Shown: positions 58,480 to 64,000 of the stretch, piece after piece | Position numbering within the stretch: the stretch's first letter is position 1 | How the letters are laid out: the number at the start of each line of letters is the position of its first letter | NCBI RefSeq assembly: GCF_018459925.1 | Contig: NZ_CP075371.1 | Coordinates: 4,092,001 to 4,156,000 of the forward strand | Source: Nocardioides aquaticus | GTDB taxonomy: Bacteria; Actinomycetota; Actinomycetes; Propionibacteriales; Nocardioidaceae | Direction of reading: 5' to 3' | Length of the DNA: 64,000 nucleotides | Position numbers and translations under genes: made by a program | The notes under the pieces: model-generated | The model's database searches: none | What the model was told of the DNA's origin: nothing | What the model saw: only the letters and a program-made list of their open reading frames with translations

Positions 58480-59250
58480 CTACTCCGGGGCGGGCGTGGT
58501 CTGGAGCCGGTCGACGCGCCACTCGTCTCCCTCGCGGACCATGGTCACCGTGACCTGGTCGCGGTAGACCACCGGCTCGGTGACCTGCTTGTTGGTGGTC
58601 GGCCGGTTGACGAACAGCAGCACCTCGACGGCGTCCGGGGAGGTCCGCACCACCGAGGAGGCGATCACCTCGGCGCGGACGACCGCCTCGGTGCGCGGGG
58701 CGTTGTCGGAGATCACCGTGAAGAGCTGGGTGTACTCCTCCTGGTAGTCCTCGGTCAGGTACGACCGCGCGGCCTCGGCGTCCTCCTCGAGCTCGCGGTA
58801 GTCGTAGGACAGCACCGGCACGATCGCCTGCTCGGCCGCGGACTGGGCGGTGTCGACCTCGTCGGGGTCGACGTGCGGACGGAACCACACCACGGCGGCC
58901 AGGACGACCGTCGCGACGGCCAGCACGCCGACCACGGCGAGCAGCAGCACCGGCAGCCGCCGCCCGGACCGACCGGCCGGGTCCTCCCCCGTCGTCGACC
59001 GCTCGTCGGCCCGGGTCGCGGCGACGGGCACCGGCTCCGGGACCGGGACGGGCTCCTCCCCGGCCGGCAGCGAGGCGTCGTACGCCCGGCGCCGGTCGGC
59101 GTCGAGGAGCACCTCGGCGGCCTCGTTGGCCGAGCGGAACCGGCGGTCGGAGGGGTCGAGGTCGGCGATGCTGCGGCGCCAGGCGCTGCGCACCTCGTCC
59201 GGGGTGGCGTCGCGGTCGACGCCCAGGACGTCGTACCAGGTCGGGCTCAT
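58480..59250 (-). CDS. Mce-associated membrane protein with an N-terminal J-like domain
   Basis: 256 residues, ATG at 59250 overlapping the previous stop (ATGA). Residues 1-60 are a J-like domain: TWYDVLGVDRDATPDEVRSAWRRSI, then RFRSANEAAEVLLDADRRRAYDAS. The HPD motif of real J-proteins is absent: the loop reads ADLDPSDR, so Hsp70 activation is not expected. Then a charged linker, one transmembrane helix (LLLAVVGVLAVATVVLAAVVWF, about 100-121), and an NTF2-like domain with SYDYRELEEDAEAARSYLTEDYQEEYTQLF. The last part is the Mce-associated protein type, which supports Mce lipid transporters. The J-like part is an unusual addition. Confidence 0.85.
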   Translation of the reverse strand: MSPTWYDVLGVDRDATPDEVRSAWRRSIADLDPSDRRFRSANEAAEVLLDADRRRAYDASLPAGEEPVPVPEPVPVAATRADERSTTGEDPAGRSGRRLPVLLLAVVGVLAVATVVLAAVVWFRPHVDPDEVDTAQSAAEQAIVPVLSYDYRELEEDAEAARSYLTEDYQEEYTQLFTVISDNAPRTEAVVRAEVIASSVVRTSPDAVEVLLFVNRPTTNKQVTEPVVYRDQVTVTMVREGDEWRVDRLQTTPAPE

Positions 59251-59948
59251 CGGCCCCTCCCGCCGTTGCCGCCGCCGCCACCGGCGCCCGGGACCTCCGT
59301 GGGGACCTCCGAGGGCACCTGCTGCGGCGCCTCGGTGGCCTCGCCGGTGACCGGCACGAAGTCGTCGACCAGCCACTCGCCGCCGGTGCGCACCAGCGCC
59401 ACCTCGACCCGGAACGGCGCCGGCTCGTCCTCGACCCGCTCGGCGTCCTGCACGTCGGCGCCGCGCCCGGCGGTGGCCGGGTAGGAGTTCACGAACGACC
59501 CCGCGACCAGCACCCGGGCGGAGTCGGCGTCCAGGGAGCTGACCCCGGTCGCGAAGACCTCGGTGGTCCGCGCCAGGCCCGCGCCCGAGACGGTCTGCTC
59601 CGCGGCGACCACGCCCTGCTCGAACGAGGCCTGGAACTTGGGCGTGATGACCTCCTCGACCCCGGCCCGGTAGTCCGGCATCGTCCCGTCCTCGGCCAGC
59701 AGGTCGGGCCCGTAGGTGTTGATCCGCAGCATGAACTGACGGGCCTGGCTCATCACGACCTCGCGCTCGGGCTGCACCGGGTCGTCCCCCGAGACCAGGG
59801 CACCGACCCGCTCGGTCACGGAGCCGTCGGCGCCGCTGGTGCGCTGGGCGTAGGCCACCGCGAGGACCGCCAGGGCCAGCACCAGGAGCAGCACCAGGCC
59901 CCCGAGGACGAGCCCGCGGACGCGGTTCGCACGGCTCGTCGCGGTCAC
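59247..59948 (-). CDS. Mce-associated membrane protein
   Basis: 233 residues from the GTG at 59948 (GTGA overlap with the previous Mce gene); an ATG upstream at 59990 would overlap more and adds no signal. One transmembrane helix near the start (VLGGLVLLLVLALAVLAVAYA, about 16-36), then an NTF2-like outside domain: VVMSQARQFMLRINTYGPDLLAEDGTMPDYRAGVEEVITPKFQASFEQ and PFRVEVALVRTGGEWLVDDFVPV. The C-terminus is a Gly/Asn/Pro-rich tail. Mas proteins stabilise Mce complexes. Its stop overlaps the J-like protein start. Confidence 0.88.
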   Translation of the reverse strand: MTATSRANRVRGLVLGGLVLLLVLALAVLAVAYAQRTSGADGSVTERVGALVSGDDPVQPEREVVMSQARQFMLRINTYGPDLLAEDGTMPDYRAGVEEVITPKFQASFEQGVVAAEQTVSGAGLARTTEVFATGVSSLDADSARVLVAGSFVNSYPATAGRGADVQDAERVEDEPAPFRVEVALVRTGGEWLVDDFVPVTGEATEAPQQVPSEVPTEVPGAGGGGGNGGRGR

Positions 59949-61234
59949 TCCCGACCCGAGGCCAGGGGCTGGAGGTACAACCACTTCCACGAGTCCTTTC
60001 CGAGTGAGCGCGGGGCCACGCTACCCGGCTGCCCGGCCTCGAGCGCGGCCGCGTCGACGTCCCAGTCGACCTGCTCGGTCGCGGGGTCGTACGACGCCAC
60101 GACCTGCTCCTCGTAGTCGGCCGGGGCGCGGGGGATGTTCTGCGCACCGCGGGCGTTGCTCTCGGCCGCGGACTCGGTGCAGCGGGCGTCGGTGTTCATC
60201 GGCAGGTCGGCACGCTCGTCGGGCGACCGCTTCTCGGTCCCCTCGTACCCCCGGTTGCACACCGGCTGGTCGGTGATGATCAGCCCGAAGTGGGCGTCCA
60301 TCAGCCCGGTGTCGGGGCTGCGGGCCACGACGGTCAGCCCGCCCTCGACCACGTACGGGTAGAGGATCAGCAGCTGCTCGATGCCGTCCAGGTTCTTCAC
60401 GACCACCTCGCCCGTGGTCACCAGCCGGTTCAGCAGCTGGCCGAGCTCGACGCGGTTGTCCTCGATCAGGCCCCGCAGCTGCAGCGCGGTCCCCGAGCCG
60501 GTGTCGATGATCTGGCGCAGGTCGCCGTCGGCGTCGACCAGCGTGTCGCTGACCAGCTCCAGGTCGTTCGAGAAGCTGCGGATCGCCGACTCCGAGTCCA
60601 CCTGGGTCCGGAGCACGGTGTTGCCGTCGCGCAGCAGCCGCTGGGTGGTGTCGAAGTTGGCGTCCGCGGTCTCCAGGAAGGAGCTGCCGGAGTCGATGAT
60701 GCGCTGCAGGTCGGGCCCGGTGCCGGCGAAGGCCGTGCCGAGCTCCAGCACGGTCGTGCGCAGCGCCTTGCGGTTCACCGAGCCGACGGTCGTGGAGACG
60801 CTCTCCAGCAGGGTCTCGGTGGCCACCGGGGTCCGGGTGTCGCCCATGGCGATCTCCGAGTCCTCGGTCAGGTACGGCTTCTCGTCGCTCTGCGGCTGGA
60901 GCTCGACGTACTGCTCGCCGACCGCGGACCGGTTGCCGACCACGGCGAGGCTGTCGGCCGGGATGTCGTCGTAGTCCTTCTCGATCGAGAGGTAGGCGTC
61001 GACACCGCCCTCGACCAGCTCGAGCTTCTCGACGCTGCCCACGCCGACCCCGCGGTAGGTGACCTCACCGGCGGCGAAGGTGCCGCCGGACTCGGCGAGG
61101 TGCGCCACCACGGTGTAGGTGTCGTCGTAGAAGATCCGGTCCAGCCGGGCGTAGCGGGCCCCGACGAACGAGACCCCGACCATCGTGATGATCGCGAACA
61201 CGATCAGCTGCATCTTCGTGCGGCGCGTGATCAC
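59945..61234 (-). CDS. MCE-family protein (MceF position)
   Basis: 429 residues, GTG at 61234 overlapping the previous gene (GTGA). One N-terminal helix (KMQLIVFAIITMVGVSFVGARYA), then the MCE (MlaD) domain of about 100 residues: TVVAHLAESGGTFAAGEVTYRGVGVGSVEKLELVEGG (about 41-77), GNRSAVGEQYVELQPQSDEKPYL (about 100-122), then a long coiled-coil helical region and a C-terminal tail with CNRGYEGTEKRSP. It is a pore-like subunit of an actinobacterial lipid or sterol importer. It is the sixth (last) Mce gene by position. Confidence 0.93.
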   Translation of the reverse strand: MITRRTKMQLIVFAIITMVGVSFVGARYARLDRIFYDDTYTVVAHLAESGGTFAAGEVTYRGVGVGSVEKLELVEGGVDAYLSIEKDYDDIPADSLAVVGNRSAVGEQYVELQPQSDEKPYLTEDSEIAMGDTRTPVATETLLESVSTTVGSVNRKALRTTVLELGTAFAGTGPDLQRIIDSGSSFLETADANFDTTQRLLRDGNTVLRTQVDSESAIRSFSNDLELVSDTLVDADGDLRQIIDTGSGTALQLRGLIEDNRVELGQLLNRLVTTGEVVVKNLDGIEQLLILYPYVVEGGLTVVARSPDTGLMDAHFGLIITDQPVCNRGYEGTEKRSPDERADLPMNTDARCTESAAESNARGAQNIPRAPADYEEQVVASYDPATEQVDWDVDAAALEAGQPGSVAPRSLGKDSWKWLYLQPLASGRE

Positions 61235-62952
61235 TGGGTCACCATCCCGGGGACGAGGAGCGTGGTCAGGGCGGGGTCGTAGACGTCGACGAGCTGGGCG
61301 AGGGTCGGGCCGGACGCGGCCGTGGGAGCCGCACGGGTGGGACCGAACGCGGCACGGTTGCCGAGGATGCCGCCGAGCAGGCCGCCGTTGCCACCGCCGT
61401 TGCCACCGCCGTTCCCGCCACCGCCGTTGTTCCTGCCGCCGCCGTTGTTGCCGCCCCCGCCGTTGTCGTTGCCGCCGAGGAGACCGCCGCCACCGAGGAG
61501 CCCGCCGCCGCCGCCGTTGCCGCCGCCCAGCAGACCGCCGCCGCCGCCGCCGAGCAGGTCAGGCAGACCACCGAGGAGGTCGTCGAGGACCCCGGGGAGC
61601 AGGTCGCCGTTCTCGTCGCAGAACGGCAGGTCGAGACCGGTCGTGCCTGAGACCGCGTCGCAGATGTCGGAGAGCAGGTTGGTGCAGGCCTCCGGGAGCT
61701 GCTCGTTCAGGCCGTTGGCCACGCAGTCCTGGACGACGTCGTTCAACGCCTCGCAGGCGCCCTCGGGGTCGATCTGCTTGAGGACTTGCGCCAGGGCCTT
61801 CTCGAGCGCGTCGCCGAGCGGCAGGTTCGGCTGGTTCTTCTGGATCTGCTCGAGGATCGGTCCCAGCGCCTGACCGAGCTGCGCGCTGCCGTCGCCGACG
61901 ATGTTGCACGGCAGCCCCGGGATGTCCGGCGGGTCGGTCAGCGGGTCGCTGAGGTCGAGGTCGAGCTCGATGGACAGGTTGGTGTAGTCCCCCATGTGCA
62001 GGTTGCGGGCGACCTGCGGGTCGCGACCGACGACCTCGTCCACGAACGGGTAGGTCAGGAAGACGTTGAAGGCGTTGACGAAGTCGTCGCCGGAGTTCGC
62101 GAGCTGGGTGAGGACCGGCTGGAGGTTCTCCAGCGTCTCGATGGTCACGGCCTTGGAGCGGCGGATGACGCCGACACCGACGTCGCCGAGGTCCTCGAGC
62201 GCGGTCAGCATCCGGACCAGGTCGTCGCGCTGGCGGTCGATCGAGTCCAGGGCGCTGGGCAGCTGCTCGAGGGCGTTGTCGATGCTGGGCTGCTGCTCGC
62301 GCACGGCGAGCGAGAGCTCGTTGAGCTTCTCGATGGCGGTGACGATGTCGGCCTTGTTGGCGTCCAGCTGTCCGGTGAACGAGTCCAGCTGCTGCAGCAG
62401 CTGCTTGGTGGTGCCCTCGCGACCCTCGAGGGTCTTGTTCAGCTCGACGGTGATCGTCTTGAGCTGGCCGACGCCGCCGCCGTTCAGGATCAGGCTGAGC
62501 GCGCCCAGCACCTCCTCGACCTCGGGGTTGCGCCCGGTGCGCGACAGCGGGATGTCCTCGCCGTCCTCGAGCTCGCCGGTGGCGCCGGCGGGCGGCGGCG
62601 CGAGCTCGACGAACTTCTCGCCGAGCAGGCTGGTCTGGCGGATCTCGGCCACCGCGTTGTCCGGCAGGTCGAGGTCGTTGCGCAGCACGAGGTCGACCTC
62701 GGCGCTGAACCCCTGGAGCCGGATGTCGCTGACCTGGCCGACGTTGACGTCGTTGACCTTGACCGTCGACTTGGGCACCAGGTCGAGGACGTCGCGGAAG
62801 GCCACGGTCACCGTGATCGGGTCGTCCCCGACGTCGGCGCCGCCGGGCAGCGGCAGCTCGTAGACGTCGAACTCGGCTCCGCCGCAGCCGGTCAGCAGCA
62901 GCGTGCCGGCCAGGCCGAGCGCCACGCGCCGCAGGATCCGTCGGGTGCTCAT
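61231..62952 (-). CDS. MCE-family lipoprotein (MceE position)
   Basis: 573 residues. Lipoprotein signal [18 protein letters not shown] (lipid Cys23), the feature that marks MceE. MCE domain: [38 protein letters not shown] (about 45-82) and [13 protein letters not shown] (about 109-121), then an extended helical stretch to about 330. The last third is unusual: a Cys-containing block, then Gly-rich repeats ([16 protein letters not shown] and [16 protein letters not shown]) over about 70 residues (61360-61565). The lipid anchor should keep it outside. Overlaps with both neighbours show one operon. Confidence 0.93.
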   Translation of the reverse strand: MSTRRILRRVALGLAGTLLLTGCGGAEFDVYELPLPGGADVGDDPITVTVAFRDVLDLVPKSTVKVNDVNVGQVSDIRLQGFSAEVDLVLRNDLDLPDNAVAEIRQTSLLGEKFVELAPPPAGATGELEDGEDIPLSRTGRNPEVEEVLGALSLILNGGGVGQLKTITVELNKTLEGREGTTKQLLQQLDSFTGQLDANKADIVTAIEKLNELSLAVREQQPSIDNALEQLPSALDSIDRQRDDLVRMLTALEDLGDVGVGVIRRSKAVTIETLENLQPVLTQLANSGDDFVNAFNVFLTYPFVDEVVGRDPQVARNLHMGDYTNLSIELDLDLSDPLTDPPDIPGLPCNIVGDGSAQLGQALGPILEQIQKNQPNLPLGDALEKALAQVLKQIDPEGACEALNDVVQDCVANGLNEQLPEACTNLLSDICDAVSGTTGLDLPFCDENGDLLPGVLDDLLGGLPDLLGGGGGGLLGGGNGGGGGLLGGGGLLGGNDNGGGGNNGGGRNNGGGGNGGGNGGGNGGLLGGILGNRAAFGPTRAAPTAASGPTLAQLVDVYDPALTTLLVPGMVTQ

Positions 62953-64000
62953 CGGGTGCCCTCCACCAGTCCGCCGAGGCTCGGGTCGAAGCGCTCGCCG
63001 TAGGACGTACCGGTCCCTGCCCCGAGGAACGGGGCGCGGTTGTTGCCCTGCTGGAGGATGTCGTCGACCAGCAGCTGGATCGCGTCGCAGGCCCCGCCGT
63101 CCGTGGGGTCGTTGGGCTCCACCAGGCCGCAGAGGAACCGGCTGGGATCATCGAGGATCTGCTCCGGGAGCATCCCGAGGTTCGCGTTGGTGTCGAGGGT
63201 GCCGGCCTCGGGGTTGTAGGTCAGGGCGAGGTTGTTCAGCGCCACCGGGGCCACCTCGAGCACCTCGTCGAGCGCCGCCCGCCGGTCCGAGAGGATCTTC
63301 GCGACGTCGTTCAGCCCGGCGATGTCCTCGGTGAGGATGTCGCGGTTGTCGCGGACGAACCGGCCGACCTCGGTCAGCGCGGTCGCCAGGTTGGACAGCG
63401 CGGCGCGCAGCTCCTCGCGCTCGCCGGAGAGCACCGAGGAGACCTGCGCCAGGGACTGGTTGAAGTCGCGGACGGTCTGGTCGTTGTCGGCCAGGGTCTC
63501 GACGAACTGACCGAGCTCGGCGGTGGCTCCGAAGAGCTCCTCCTTGTTGTCGTCCAGCGTCGTGGTCAGGGTGCTGAAGTCGCGGATGGTCTGGTTGAAC
63601 GACTCCCCCTGGCCGGCGAAGTTGTCCGCGGTCGACTCGAGCAGGTCGGTCAGCGCGCCGTCGGCGTTGGCCCCGTCGGGGCCGAGCGCGACCGACAGGT
63701 CGTTCAGGCTGGAGTAGATCTGGTCCAGCTCGATCGGCACCGACGTGCGGTCCAGCCCGAGCTCGGCCCCGTCGGGCAGCGTGTCGGTGCTCGCGCCCTC
63801 ACGCCCGTACGGCGGGGTGAGCTGCACGAACCGGTCCCCCACGATCGAGGGCGCCACGATCACCGCGGTCGCGTCGGCCGGGATGTCGGTCGAGGACTCG
63901 TAGCTCATCTCGACGCGCACGGCGGTGCCCTCGGGGGTGACGGTGTCGACGGTGCCGACCGGCACCCCGAGCACGCGCACGTCGCTGCCCTCGTAGACCG
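62949..64000 (-). CDS. MCE-family protein (MceD position), 5' end outside the window
   Basis: At least 350 residues, continuing beyond 64000. The visible part begins within the MCE domain ([25 protein letters not shown]), then [21 protein letters not shown], followed by a long helical region of Leu/Asp/Asn heptads ([39 protein letters not shown]) and the C-terminal [32 protein letters not shown], where two Cys may form a disulfide. Its stop overlaps the MceE start (ATGA). MceA-C and YrbE permeases should lie to the right. Confidence 0.93.
   Translation of the reverse strand, partial: VYEGSDVRVLGVPVGTVDTVTPEGTAVRVEMSYESSTDIPADATAVIVAPSIVGDRFVQLTPPYGREGASTDTLPDGAELGLDRTSVPIELDQIYSSLNDLSVALGPDGANADGALTDLLESTADNFAGQGESFNQTIRDFSTLTTTLDDNKEELFGATAELGQFVETLADNDQTVRDFNQSLAQVSSVLSGEREELRAALSNLATALTEVGRFVRDNRDILTEDIAGLNDVAKILSDRRAALDEVLEVAPVALNNLALTYNPEAGTLDTNANLGMLPEQILDDPSRFLCGLVEPNDPTDGGACDAIQLLVDDILQQGNNRAPFLGAGTGTSYGERFDPSLGGLVEGTR

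Overview
The window comes from a very GC-rich, GTG-rich actinobacterial chromosome. The mce operon, the IdeR-type repressor, the eukaryote-type UDP-glucose pyrophosphorylase, the FmdB protein, the menaquinone-type geranylgeranyl reductase and the RpoB/RpoC sequences fit the order Propionibacteriales, most likely Nocardioides or a close relative. That placement is inference from protein style. No 16S gene is present.

Layout. 1-3144 (minus): molybdenum-cofactor genes moaC and moeA, overlapping, behind a UTP-glucose-1-phosphate uridylyltransferase. 3168-10606: 5-formyl-THF cyclo-ligase, a penicillin-acylase-family enzyme, FmdB, a SAF-domain protein, MscL, a 58-residue micro-protein coupled to an LCP cell-wall ligase, and a secreted endonuclease/phosphatase-fold protein. 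10714-14308 (minus): a copper module (DUF305 lipoprotein, DUF6153 membrane protein, CopA-type ATPase) with a CsoR-like palindrome directly before copA. 14612-14687: tRNA-Arg(CCU). 14729-26451: mixed housekeeping genes, including a sirtuin, a DHA2 drug exporter with its coupled MarR regulator, an alpha-glucosidase and a photolyase. 26533-30598: ideR and ppc, separated by 517 bp that I read as an independent minus-strand transcript. 30662-40073: cobalamin-independent methionine synthase-like protein, flavin reductase, pdxH, citrate synthase, serC and others. 40281-49877 (minus): an eight-gene run joined almost entirely by GTGA overlaps (geranylgeranyl reductase, acyltransferase, double Nudix, hydroxyacid-oxoacid transhydrogenase, FAD/Fe-S D-2-hydroxyacid dehydrogenase, 30-residue membrane peptide, methyltransferase, beta-propeller-like protein). 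49928-50455: gamma carbonic anhydrase. 50707-58167 (minus): rpoC and rpoB. 58480-64000 (minus): 3' half of an mce operon ending in two Mce-associated proteins, running off the window end.

Most interesting. (1) 27236-27636, minus strand: a consensus-like promoter (TTGAAC, 17 bp, TACGGT), a nearly perfect 15-nt anti-16S Shine-Dalgarno, a 12-codon ORF, and about 170 nt that fold as a three-way junction plus two hairpins, ending in tandem palindromes. It has no gene downstream and looks like a stand-alone dual RNA/peptide gene. (2) A family of exact 22-bp repeat units in triplets: one triplet at 30601-30661, and two triplets facing each other at 50448-50616. Both loci fill the space between convergent genes, and at the second the repeat supplies the upstream gene's stop codon. 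(3) A transhydrogenase/dehydrogenase pair that would form a closed 2-oxoglutarate/D-2-hydroxyglutarate cycle. (4) Two single-C deletions in C-runs, one in rpoB and one in the transhydrogenase gene. Since rpoB is essential, these are most likely sequence errors.
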